64,000 bases of DNA, taken from Ferrovibrio sp041906005 (GTDB taxonomy: Bacteria; Pseudomonadota; Alphaproteobacteria; Ferrovibrionales; Ferrovibrionaceae). Of the stretch, positions 40,532 through 48,694 are shown piece by piece. The position numbers and the translations under genes are program-made. The notes beneath the pieces were generated by a model that did not search any database, was not told the DNA's origin, and saw only the letters and a program-made list of their open reading frames with translations. The stretch is taken from the NCBI RefSeq assembly GCF_041906005.1, contig NZ_JAYRJY010000003.1, positions 18,269 to 82,268 on the forward strand, read 5' to 3'. Each line of letters starts with the position of its first letter. Positions within the stretch are counted from its first letter, which is position 1.

Positions 40532-42037
40532 TCAGTGCACCGCGGCATACATGATGTTTTCTTCAGTCGCTTCCTCAACGGCGAATTCCTCCACGATGCG
40601 GCCCTGGCGCGACACGAGGATGCGGTCCGCCAGATTGAGGATTTCCGGCAGATAAGACGAAATCACGACGACGGCGATGCCCGATTCCGCGAGATCCTTG
40701 ATGATCTGGTGAAGTTCGGCAATCGCACCCACATCGACACCGCGCGTCGGTTCATCAAAGATGACGACGCGCGGCTTTTGCACCAGCGAGCGGGCAATCA
40801 CCACTTTCTGCTGATTTCCGCCGGAGAGTTCGATGACCCGGGCCGAACTGTCGATCGCCCGCACTTTCAGGGTCGTTGTCCATTCCTTGGCAAGATTGAG
40901 CATTTCTGAGCGGCTGACGATCATGCTTTTGTTGAGGTCTGCGGACAGCAGGCTCGTATAGATGTTCTCAGCAATCGACATGGTTTCGAAGAAACCTTCG
41001 ATTTTGCGATCTTCAGTCACATAGACGATGCCACTTTTGACCGCCGGGCGCGGCACACGGAAACGCACGGCCTTGCCGTCCAGCCGCACCTCTCCGCCAT
41101 GAAACAGGTCGCGCTTGACGACACCGGCGATGATCTTGGCCGTTTCCGTACGGCCCGAACCGATAAGACCGAAGATGCCGGTGATCTGCCCGCTATAGAT
41201 GGAGAAGGAGGTGTTGCGCACCATCCGCCCCATCGACAGGTTCTGGATGCTCAACACCTTGCGGCCATAGGGACGCGCCTGCCGCTTGCCTGCGCCGCCA
41301 CCATAGAGTTCGTCGGACAAAGTGCGTCCGACCATGGCGCGAATGATCATGTCGCGGTCGAATTTCTTGGCATCATCGGTAATGATATGCTGCCCGTCGC
41401 GCAGAATGGTGATGCGGTCAGAGATCGCCAACGCCTCTTCCAGCGCATGGGAAATGAAGATGATCGAGACGCCGCTCTTCTTCAGGCGGTCGACCAGCGC
41501 GAAGAAATGGTGTTTCTCCTCCGGCGTCAATGTTGCCGTCGGTTCATCGAAGATGATGACCTTGGCCTTGTGATGAACGGCACGGGCGATTTCGACCATC
41601 TGCTTCTGCGCCGCACCCAGCGCTGAGACGTTCATGGTCGGATCGACGGCGAAGTTCAGCGATTGCAGAAATTGCTGCGCCGCGATGTAAATGCCGCGCA
41701 ATCTGTTGAGAAACTTCTCATTCCCCAGATAGATATTCTGCGCTACGGTCAATGAGGGAATGAGGCTCGTTTCCTGGAACACCATGGCAATGCCGTGGCG
41801 GAGTGCTTCGGCAGGGTTGGCGAAGGAAACAGCCCGGCCGCCGAACATCATCTCGCCTCTGGTGATCTCGGTGACGCCGGCGATCATCTTGGTGAGGGTC
41901 GATTTCCCCGCGCCGTTCTCACCAAGAAGCGCGTGCACCTCGCCCGGCATCAGTGAAAAGCTCACGTCCCGCAGGGCTGGAACACCATGGTATTCCTTGG
42001 AGACAGCCTTCATCTCAAGCAATGGCTGCATGTTCAT
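40532..42037 (-). CDS. Ribose-type ABC importer ATPase (RbsA/MglA-like, two nucleotide-binding domains)
   Basis: A 501-residue tandem ATPase. Domain 1 has Walker A GENGAGKST, Q-loop VFQETSLIPS, signature-region VSALGAAQKQMVEIARA and Walker B VIIFDEPTATLT. Domain 2 has the degenerate Walker A GLIGSGRTETAK usual for RbsA and an intact signature ELSGGNQQKVVIARSL. Start ATG at 42037 is ATGA-coupled to the free propeller gene. It powers the importer formed by the permeases at 43131-45251 and 46415-47401. Confidence 0.93.
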   Translation of the reverse strand: MNMQPLLEMKAVSKEYHGVPALRDVSFSLMPGEVHALLGENGAGKSTLTKMIAGVTEITRGEMMFGGRAVSFANPAEALRHGIAMVFQETSLIPSLTVAQNIYLGNEKFLNRLRGIYIAAQQFLQSLNFAVDPTMNVSALGAAQKQMVEIARAVHHKAKVIIFDEPTATLTPEEKHHFFALVDRLKKSGVSIIFISHALEEALAISDRITILRDGQHIITDDAKKFDRDMIIRAMVGRTLSDELYGGGAGKRQARPYGRKVLSIQNLSMGRMVRNTSFSIYSGQITGIFGLIGSGRTETAKIIAGVVKRDLFHGGEVRLDGKAVRFRVPRPAVKSGIVYVTEDRKIEGFFETMSIAENIYTSLLSADLNKSMIVSRSEMLNLAKEWTTTLKVRAIDSSARVIELSGGNQQKVVIARSLVQKPRVVIFDEPTRGVDVGAIAELHQIIKDLAESGIAVVVISSYLPEILNLADRILVSRQGRIVEEFAVEEATEENIMYAAVH

Positions 42038-43134
42038 GGCTGCACCGTCGCGACATCGCATTTCAATACTTCGTCACCGCCTTTGCTCGACAGCCATAGG
42101 GCGCCACCCATTTCAACCGCGCTGGTGATTCCGTGCCGTCGGCCCGCGGCGCGGCTATGGAGGCTGCGGAGCGCTTCAAATTGCCTATCGAGTTCGACGA
42201 CCAGTCCGTAGGAGCGCGTCGGCGCCCATGGCTTGAGGATGCCCATCTGCTTAAGCGCGCCGCCCTGCATCGGTTCCTGGAAAGAGATGCCACTGCGCAA
42301 GGCCGGGGCGATCCACAGCTCCGACGGCACTTCCGCCATCATGGCATTGCGATATTTTCGTTCCCGCAGAACGAATTCGATCAGCTGGCTGCGCGGCGCA
42401 AAGACGGTAAGCCAGGCACCGCCACGACTGGAGGAAGAGATACGGGAGGGATAGCCCGGAAGATCGTCAAGCACGACCTCGGAGCGGCCGTTGGCGATAT
42501 CGATGCGGAGGAGGCGCTTCCCCCAGCTTTCGCTGATCACAACATGTCGTCCGCCGGACTCGATAAAGATCCCATTTGGATAGGCCAGATTGCCGGCAAC
42601 CTTCTTGGCATGGCCGGTCGCAAGATCAAAGCGCCAGAGCGAGCCAGACCGCCCGCCCATCAGCAGGTCACGCTGCCACGCGGCGATCGGATTTTCGGCA
42701 GAGCCGATACAGACCAGCAGGGTCAAGGGATCGAGGAACGCCAGGGCTGTGACAGAGGCCCGTGGCTGTTCGCCGGCCTTGCCGAGCACGCGCCCCACCG
42801 CGCCGCCGAAGAACCGGATCTCACCGCTGGCGGTCGCTACCGCCAAATGTTCGGCGCCGCCCGTGGCCATAGCCGTGACCGGTCCATCGAAACGTTGCAG
42901 GACCTCGGTTCGACCGGCGGCCGGATCGATCTTGAGCAATTCGGCGCCGCTGGAGCAGACAAGTGCGCCATCGTGGAACAACAGATTGTCCGGCTCGGTC
43001 AACATGGCGACGGATTGCGCTTCGTCGAGCAGATTGTTCGGTTTCAGCGCGCCGTCCATCGGCGGCACGGTCACCGAGGCATCGCCGCGCCCGAGGAAGC
43101 GATCAAGACAAGCGTTGAGAGCTTGGACGATCAT
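42034..43134 (-). CDS. Free-standing SMP-30/strictosidine-synthase-like beta-propeller
   Basis: A 366-residue propeller with no signal peptide. Key segments are NLAYPNGIFIESG (PNG at 186-188), VVISESWGKRLLRIDI and VVLDDLPGYPSRI (225-232 includes LPGYPSRI). These align with the C-terminal half of the permease fusion directly upstream. The metal-site PDN of the fused copy is PSR here, so lactonase-type catalysis may be lost. It is coupled by ATGA overlaps both to the fused permease (43131-43134) and to the ATPase (42034-42037). That a propeller should be locked between transporter genes is odd; a sensing, scaffold or intake-hydrolysis role is inference. Confidence 0.82.
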   Translation of the reverse strand: MIVQALNACLDRFLGRGDASVTVPPMDGALKPNNLLDEAQSVAMLTEPDNLLFHDGALVCSSGAELLKIDPAAGRTEVLQRFDGPVTAMATGGAEHLAVATASGEIRFFGGAVGRVLGKAGEQPRASVTALAFLDPLTLLVCIGSAENPIAAWQRDLLMGGRSGSLWRFDLATGHAKKVAGNLAYPNGIFIESGGRHVVISESWGKRLLRIDIANGRSEVVLDDLPGYPSRISSSSRGGAWLTVFAPRSQLIEFVLRERKYRNAMMAEVPSELWIAPALRSGISFQEPMQGGALKQMGILKPWAPTRSYGLVVELDRQFEALRSLHSRAAGRRHGITSAVEMGGALWLSSKGGDEVLKCDVATVQP

Positions 43135-45251
43135 GGCTGCCCCCAATAGGTCTGCGGGCCGGTCCAGTTCGGATCGGCATCGGGCAGGCGATAGCGACCA
43201 ATGCGATTGTTGGCGATACCACCCAGATAGAGCCAGCCGCGATGCTCGCGCATTGAGGTGATCATCGGATGATTGGCGCCGCCAATATCCCAGAGCGATT
43301 CAAGCACCTCGCCCTTGTCGTTGAAACGGACAACACAGCCGGTATTGAGGTTGGGATAGAGCCATTCATCCGGCGCGATTCGGCGTGCCATGCGACGGCG
43401 GAAATCCGGCATGCGCAGGGCAACGTCCAGGGCCGGCGAGCGCATGCCGAGCAAGGCCAGCCAGTAGGTCCCGTCGGAGCCACGGTTGATGTTGTCCGGA
43501 TAGCCCGGCAGATTGTCGAGCACTACTTCGACCTTGCCCGCTTTCGGCCCGTCAAACCAGTAGCGGCTGACGCGGCAGGCCCAGCTCTCCGCAAACAGGA
43601 TCGACTGCTTATCGTAGGACAGGCAAATGCCGTTGGGGAAGATCAGGCCACGGAGGACCGTCTTCGTCTGGCCGTTGCGCGGGTCATAGCAGATGATGCG
43701 ACCATTGCCGCGGCTTTCCAGGGCATCGACCGGCCAGCTATGCATTTCATAGCGGATAGTCGCTTCACTGAAGAAGATGCGGCCGTCCGGCGCGATGTCG
43801 AGATCGTCAGCGAGCCGCAGCCGTGAATCGTCGATGATGGAAAGGAGCGAGCGGTTCGTCTCGTCCGTGACCTTGCTGACCGTCCGGTCACGCGCCACCT
43901 TGTAGAGACCCATTCCGCCCACACAAACGAGCAGATTCTGATCGCGATCGATCGACATGCCGAGTGGCTGGCCGCCGATATGCGCATAGATTTCATGCTT
44001 CTCATAGGTCGGCGCAAAGAAGCGGACTATGTCACCATGCCGGGTGCCGCAATAGAGATTGTCATCGGCGTCGAGGATCACATCCTCCGGCGCCTCGACC
44101 TGGCCCAAGCCGATGATTTCGACCTGACGCAGCCGGTCATTGACTGCAAAGGGCGATCCCGACCCGGGCACGGTGGAGGCCGGCTTGGGCAATTCGATAT
44201 AGGCCGGCGAGACATAGACCTTGGACAGGATCTTGTCGCGATTCTTCAGCCACCTCACATCAACAAAGACGGCGAAGATCAGCGTCAGCCCCAGGACCAT
44301 CGGGCCTGAGCCGCTGTTGAGGCCGAGCCTGATCACGCCATTGGTCATCAGCAGGACCGTAACGGCGCCGATCATCGCCTTGGCAATCGACCCACGACCG
44401 CCGCCCAGGCTGTTACCGCCCAGAACCACGGCCGTGAGTGCCGCGATTTCAAGACCCATGCCGGTATCTGTGCCCGCGCCGCCCAGGCGTGCTGCATAGA
44501 GGAGGCCACCGAGGCCGCACAGCATGCCGGATATCACATAAGTGGCGCAGACGGTGCGACGCACCGAGATACCGATATTGTGCGCCGAGCGCCGCGACCC
44601 GCCGATGGCCATGGCGCGCCAGCCGGGCCGGCTGCGCGTGAGCAGGATATGGCCGATGAGGGTCAGGACGACGAGGACGATGAAGCTGAATGGGAAGCCA
44701 AGGATGCTGCCCATCCCCATGTAATCCCAGGTATCGGACTGGACGAAGGCCACGGACATGTCCTGGGCATAGCGCAGCAGCAGCATGTCGACGATGGCGC
44801 GGACGATGATGAGCGTCACCAGAGTCGTCAGAAACGCACGCAGGCGCAGATAGCCGACCAGGATGCCGTTGACCAGCCCGACCGTGCCGCAGATGAGGAT
44901 GACGACGGGGATGACAAATCCGATCGGCCAGCCAGCCAGATTGAGCAAGGCCAGAGCCACGAAATTTCCCAGCGCGAAATTCGAACCGACGCTGAGGTCG
45001 ATACCGCCGCCGATCAGGACCGTCATCATGGCGAGGCAGACCAGGGCGAATTCGCCGAGCTGGCGCGCATTGATCGCGAGATTGCCGGCCGTGAAGAAAT
45101 TGGGAATGAGACTGCCGAAGACGGCGATCACCAGCAGGAGAACCATGAATGGAATCGCGTTATCGATCCATTTCTTCGACAGAATTTCACCGATGATATG
45201 GTCCGGGATCAGGCGATAGCGCCATTTCACCAGACTGCTGGAAGCGGCCAA
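43131..45251 (-). CDS. ABC permease fused to a strictosidine-synthase/SMP-30-like beta-propeller
   Basis: A 706-residue two-part protein. Residues about 25-335 are an RbsC-type permease (signature GGIDLSVGS at 82-90, loop ALTAVVLGGNSLGGGRGS at 271-288). A linker (about 340-372) leads to a propeller with E389 in APEDVILD, DDLDIAPDGRIFFSEA at 482-497, LIFPNGICLSYD at 536-547 and LPGYPDNI at 581-588, the hallmarks of the strictosidine synthase/APMAP family. RbsC-type permeases normally end in the cytoplasm, which would put the propeller inside, next to the exit of the channel. There is no frameshift or stop between the parts. An incoming lactone or ester could be opened on entry. Confidence 0.88.
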   Translation of the reverse strand: MAASSSLVKWRYRLIPDHIIGEILSKKWIDNAIPFMVLLLVIAVFGSLIPNFFTAGNLAINARQLGEFALVCLAMMTVLIGGGIDLSVGSNFALGNFVALALLNLAGWPIGFVIPVVILICGTVGLVNGILVGYLRLRAFLTTLVTLIIVRAIVDMLLLRYAQDMSVAFVQSDTWDYMGMGSILGFPFSFIVLVVLTLIGHILLTRSRPGWRAMAIGGSRRSAHNIGISVRRTVCATYVISGMLCGLGGLLYAARLGGAGTDTGMGLEIAALTAVVLGGNSLGGGRGSIAKAMIGAVTVLLMTNGVIRLGLNSGSGPMVLGLTLIFAVFVDVRWLKNRDKILSKVYVSPAYIELPKPASTVPGSGSPFAVNDRLRQVEIIGLGQVEAPEDVILDADDNLYCGTRHGDIVRFFAPTYEKHEIYAHIGGQPLGMSIDRDQNLLVCVGGMGLYKVARDRTVSKVTDETNRSLLSIIDDSRLRLADDLDIAPDGRIFFSEATIRYEMHSWPVDALESRGNGRIICYDPRNGQTKTVLRGLIFPNGICLSYDKQSILFAESWACRVSRYWFDGPKAGKVEVVLDNLPGYPDNINRGSDGTYWLALLGMRSPALDVALRMPDFRRRMARRIAPDEWLYPNLNTGCVVRFNDKGEVLESLWDIGGANHPMITSMREHRGWLYLGGIANNRIGRYRLPDADPNWTGPQTYWGQP

Positions 45252-45302
45252 AGCGGACTTTCCCTTATTCTTCTAACGGTACCAAGGCGGGATAGAAAAG
45301 AG

Positions 45303-45327
45303 GGGCGGCCGCCAGAGACGGCCGCCC
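45303..45327. terminator. Perfect 9-bp hairpin between binding protein and fused permease genes
   Basis: GGGCGGCCG (45303-45311) pairs exactly with CGGCCGCCC (45319-45327) around 7 bases. It lies just past the binding-protein stop (45337 on the minus strand). No U-tract follows. As after the binding-protein gene at 15237, it probably raises the level of binding-protein message relative to the membrane genes. Confidence 0.65.
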
Positions 45328-45336
45328 GCAGGACAG

Positions 45337-46362
45337 TTAGCGCAGGAGCTTGGCATACTGTTCGGGATCCCAGCAGGTGCCGGGCTTCACGTCATCCTTG
45401 GTCATCAGACGCGTCGGCGAATAGATCTGGGCCTTGAAGGCGCCCGGCTCCTGCTTGGCCTGCAGCAGGGTGCTGATCGCCGTGAAGATGTCGCGACCCA
45501 TGCCTTCGGCATTGTAGTTGATCGCCGCGGAATAGGTGCCATCCGCCAGGCCGTCGCACATGCTCTGCGCACCGCCGCCCGAGGTCAGGAAATAGACCTG
45601 GCCTTGCTTGCCGGCCTGCTTGATCGCGGCGCCCGTGCCGATGCCCTGTCCGTCCCAGACGTCGATGACGCCGCAGAGATCCGGATGCTGCTGCAGTACG
45701 GTTTCGGTGATGGCGCGCGCCTTGCTGGCATCCCAATCAGCTGCCTGGCTGGAGACGACTTCAATCTCCGGATGATCCTTGAGCACATTCATGATGCCCT
45801 GCACCTGGTAATAGCTGACGCCGCCGGTGAGGACGCCCTGCACGATGGAAATCTTGCCCGACTTGCCGCTGTCCTTGCCGCAGGCCTTGATCATCAGATT
45901 CGCTTCCTGCTCGCCCATGGCAATAAAGTCGGGACCGACAAAGGCGTCGGTCTGCACCGCACCCTGCATGTTCACCTGAATGACGTAGATGCCTTCGGCA
46001 TTGGCCTGTTTCAGGAGGCGCGCCAGCGATTGCAGATCGGGATTCTGGGTGACGATGACGTCGGGATGATCGGCGATCAGCGAGGTGAATGCCTGCGCCA
46101 TCGCATCCGTGTTCCAGTTGGGATCCTGCACCGAGAAGTTCATGCCGTGCCGGTCGGCGCCGAGCTTGGTGACGCCGCCCCAGGCCTGCGCAAGATCGAA
46201 ACCGGCCGAGATCGGCAGATAGGCGATCGTCTTGCCCTTCAGCGCATCCAGCGCCGGCTGGCGGAACGGATCATTCATATCGTCCGCCATGGCGGCGGCG
46301 GAACCGAGGAATGACGCGAACAAGGCCGTGGTGACAAAGCGCGCGAACTTGAAGCTACCCAT
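45337..46362 (-). CDS. Ribose-type ABC importer periplasmic binding protein (RbsB-like)
   Basis: A 341-residue type I periplasmic binding protein. Signal peptide MGSFKFARFVTTALFASFLG, cleaved after AMA before DDMNDPF. Family core: FDLAQAWGGVTKLGADRHGM, DPNWNTDAMAQAFTSLIADH, and CGVIDVWDGQGIGTGAAIKQ in the second lobe. The ATG at 46362 has GGGAGG 6 bases upstream; the frame runs back to 46464. It binds a small sugar or lactone-like compound for the importer with the propeller-fused permease. Confidence 0.92.
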   Translation of the reverse strand: MGSFKFARFVTTALFASFLGSAAAMADDMNDPFRQPALDALKGKTIAYLPISAGFDLAQAWGGVTKLGADRHGMNFSVQDPNWNTDAMAQAFTSLIADHPDVIVTQNPDLQSLARLLKQANAEGIYVIQVNMQGAVQTDAFVGPDFIAMGEQEANLMIKACGKDSGKSGKISIVQGVLTGGVSYYQVQGIMNVLKDHPEIEVVSSQAADWDASKARAITETVLQQHPDLCGVIDVWDGQGIGTGAAIKQAGKQGQVYFLTSGGGAQSMCDGLADGTYSAAINYNAEGMGRDIFTAISTLLQAKQEPGAFKAQIYSPTRLMTKDDVKPGTCWDPEQYAKLLR

Positions 46363-46414
46363 TGCAACCTCCCAGTTGTTGATCGCCGGCTTATGCCGCG
46401 ATCGAGATTTGGGG

Positions 46415-47401
46415 CTAGATATCCCCTTGTTGTCCTGTCTGCTCGTCACGCGGATTGACGACACTGTCGGTTATGATGGCGAGCAGCAGGATGAGACTCT
46501 TGATGACGTTTTGAACGGTGTATTGAATGTCCATGATCGTCATGCCATTGAGCAGCGTGCCGATGAGCAGCGTGCCGACGATGACGTTGCGAACCCCGCC
46601 CTTGCCGCCGCTGAGGCCGACGCCGCCCAGCACGACCACCAGGATGACGTCATAGATCATGTTGGAATTGACGATGCGCGTGTTCATCGCCTCGACCGAA
46701 GTCGCGGTGATGATGCCGGCAAGATAGGCGATGCCGCCGGCCAGCACATATTGGAAGACGAGCATGGGTCGGACCGCGATGCCGCCGATCCGGGCTGCCG
46801 CGAAATTGTCGCCCATCGCATAGATGAAGCGGCCGTGCTTCGTATAGCGCAGGAATCCGAAGGCAATGAGCGCCGTGGCTGCAGCAACGATGATCGGCAT
46901 GGGGATGCTGAACAGCCCGCCCTGCCCAACGGCAGCGATCCAGCCGATATCGCGCGGCATGTAGACGACGTCGGTGCCGGTGATGAGATGGGCACGGCCG
47001 AAGCCATAGATGAAAGTCGCCATCGCCAGGGTGGCGAAGAGCGCCGGAATCTCGGCATAAGCCACCAGAATGCCGCTCGCCAACCCCATGCCGACGGCAA
47101 AGGCAAGACCGATGGCCATGGCGGGGCCAAGCGCCATGCCGGTATTGATCAGCTGGAACGTCCAGGCGACCGAGATCGCCATGTTTGCCACCAAGGAAAG
47201 GTCGATGCCGCGCCCCAGCACGACGATAACCATGGCCAGCCCAAGCACACCCAGCACGGCGACGCTGCGCAGCAGCGAGACGATGTTCTCCGGCGTCAGA
47301 AATCGATCGAGACTGAGGGAAAAGGTCACGAAAAGGATGATCGCCAGACTGAAGACGATCCGTTCCTGGTTGAATTTCCTGAGGCTGCCGCGGAGGTTCA
47401 T
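46415..47401 (-). CDS. Ribose-type ABC importer permease (RbsC-like)
   Basis: A 328-residue permease with about eight to ten hydrophobic segments. The RbsC signature LGRGIDLSLVANMAISVAW is near residue 62 and the cytoplasmic coupling loop VVLGGVGLSGGKGGVRN near 260. It is a second, unfused permease beside the propeller-fused one, so the importer is probably a heterodimer of the two. ATG 47401 is chosen; a GTG at 47416 would add five residues. It starts 30 bases after the alcohol dehydrogenase stop. Confidence 0.9.
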   Translation of the reverse strand: MNLRGSLRKFNQERIVFSLAIILFVTFSLSLDRFLTPENIVSLLRSVAVLGVLGLAMVIVVLGRGIDLSLVANMAISVAWTFQLINTGMALGPAMAIGLAFAVGMGLASGILVAYAEIPALFATLAMATFIYGFGRAHLITGTDVVYMPRDIGWIAAVGQGGLFSIPMPIIVAAATALIAFGFLRYTKHGRFIYAMGDNFAAARIGGIAVRPMLVFQYVLAGGIAYLAGIITATSVEAMNTRIVNSNMIYDVILVVVLGGVGLSGGKGGVRNVIVGTLLIGTLLNGMTIMDIQYTVQNVIKSLILLLAIITDSVVNPRDEQTGQQGDI

Positions 47402-47431
47402 TACGATCGCTTTCACTTGGCCGTCAGGCGC

Positions 47432-48514
47432 TCAGAAGGGTGCCGATGCAAGCACAAGGCGCCCTTTGACATCTCCCCGGCGAACACGATCAATGGCGTC
47501 ATTGGCAAGCGCCCGATCGACCCGTTCGACCGGCAGCGGTTCTAGTCCGCCGGTCTTGGCCAGTTCGACCAGTTCACGCAATTCCTGCAGGCTACCGACG
47601 TAACTGCCGCGGATCGATTGAGCCTTCAACGGCAGCATCGGCAAGGACAAGGTGATATCACCGCCATAGAGGCCGACCAGAACCAGCGTTCCGCCCTTGT
47701 TGAGGACGTCGACGCCGACCCGCGCGGTATCCGTGCTGTTGACGAAATCGATGACGCCCATGACTGAACCGCCGGCTGCCTTGATGACATCGGCCGTGAT
47801 ATCCGTACCCTTGCCGCCGACGGCAGCGCTGGCCCCGGCCTGCAAGGCAATCTGCTGCTTGGCCTTGTCCTGATCGACCACGATGATGGCCTTATGCTTC
47901 AACGCCTTCAGAATCTTGATGGCGGCAATGCCGAGCCCGCCGCCGCCGATGAGGACGATCGGTTCGTCGGCCTCCAGCGGCATAACCTTGGCGATGGCGG
48001 AATAGGCGGTGACGCCGGAACAGGCGTAGGTCGCGGCCACGGCCGGGTCCACGCCGCCGAGATCGACCAGGAATTCGCTGCTCGGCACCATCACATGAGT
48101 TCCGTAGCCGCCGGCACGAAAGACGCCGATCGTGCGGGGTGTCAGGCAGATATGGCCATTGCCACTGCTGCAACGCTTGCAGGCACCGCAACCGATCCAA
48201 GGATAGACGATACGCTGGTCGCCGACGGCGACACCCTTGGCATCCGGCCCCAGCTTGGCGACGCGGCCGACGGTCTCATGCCCCAGAACCAGCGGCAACT
48301 TCACGCCGCGATCTTCCAGTGATAGACGCTTGCCACCACCCAGATTGTAGTAGCCATCCTGGAAATAGAGGTCCGAATGGCACACGCCGCAATGCGTCAC
48401 CTCGACCAGGATTTCGCTGCCCTGCGGTTCAGGCGTGGGCGCACTGATCTCTTTGAGCGGCGCACCAATCTCGACGACGGCCCAACCCTGCATTCTCTTG
48501 AACTCCCCTGACAT
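47432..48514 (-). CDS. Zn-dependent alcohol dehydrogenase, first gene of the propeller-ABC operon
   Basis: A 360-residue medium-chain dehydrogenase. Catalytic zinc ligands are C45 (HCGVCHSD) and H79-E80 (GHETVGR). All four structural-zinc cysteines are present (C109, C112, C115, C123). The nucleotide motif is GGGGLGIAAIKI. A TSGEF-type leader precedes; a second ATG at 48493 (MQGWAVVEI) is equally possible and has GGGGAG upstream. It is unlike the alcohol dehydrogenase at 16854 in its intact zinc lobe. It opens the ABC operon and probably oxidises the imported compound or its hydrolysis product. Confidence 0.9.
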   Translation of the reverse strand: MSGEFKRMQGWAVVEIGAPLKEISAPTPEPQGSEILVEVTHCGVCHSDLYFQDGYYNLGGGKRLSLEDRGVKLPLVLGHETVGRVAKLGPDAKGVAVGDQRIVYPWIGCGACKRCSSGNGHICLTPRTIGVFRAGGYGTHVMVPSSEFLVDLGGVDPAVAATYACSGVTAYSAIAKVMPLEADEPIVLIGGGGLGIAAIKILKALKHKAIIVVDQDKAKQQIALQAGASAAVGGKGTDITADVIKAAGGSVMGVIDFVNSTDTARVGVDVLNKGGTLVLVGLYGGDITLSLPMLPLKAQSIRGSYVGSLQELRELVELAKTGGLEPLPVERVDRALANDAIDRVRRGDVKGRLVLASAPF

Positions 48515-48577
48515 CGCCGTCCTTTTGGACTGACTTTTTGTTGCCGGCACGATAACACCGGGCCGGAATAGGAAAAT

Positions 48578-48591
48578 GAACAGATTTGTTC
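48578..48591. promoter_or_regulatory. GAACA-N4-TGTTC dyad before the propeller-ABC operon
   Basis: GAACAGATTTGTTC has perfect 5-base arms around GATT. It lies 64-77 bases upstream of the alcohol dehydrogenase start, within an AT-rich patch. This spacing fits an operator overlapping the promoter. Confidence 0.4.
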
Positions 48592-48596
48592 TAAGG

Positions 48597-48625
48597 CACA
48601 TAAGCCAAAATTATGGCTCTATGTG
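48597..48625. promoter_or_regulatory. Long imperfect inverted repeat before the propeller-ABC operon
   Basis: CACATAAGCCA (48597-48607) and TGGCTCTATGTG (48614-48625) form 11-base arms with one bulged C around AAATTA. It may be an operator for an unlinked LacI-type or similar regulator, or the terminator of the LysR gene just upstream; its AT-rich centre and position favour the operator reading. Confidence 0.45.
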
Positions 48626-48694
48626 CAGGCGGGACGGCCGCAGACATGGTGGCGTACTGATGGTTGCGCCGGCGCCACTATCCGCACATCTAAA

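Noticed and set aside
46232..47545. A 437-codon open frame on the plus strand, rich in Asp/His/Arg
   Set aside because: It is antisense to the RbsC-like permease and has the D/H/R-rich composition typical of reverse frames of hydrophobic membrane proteins.
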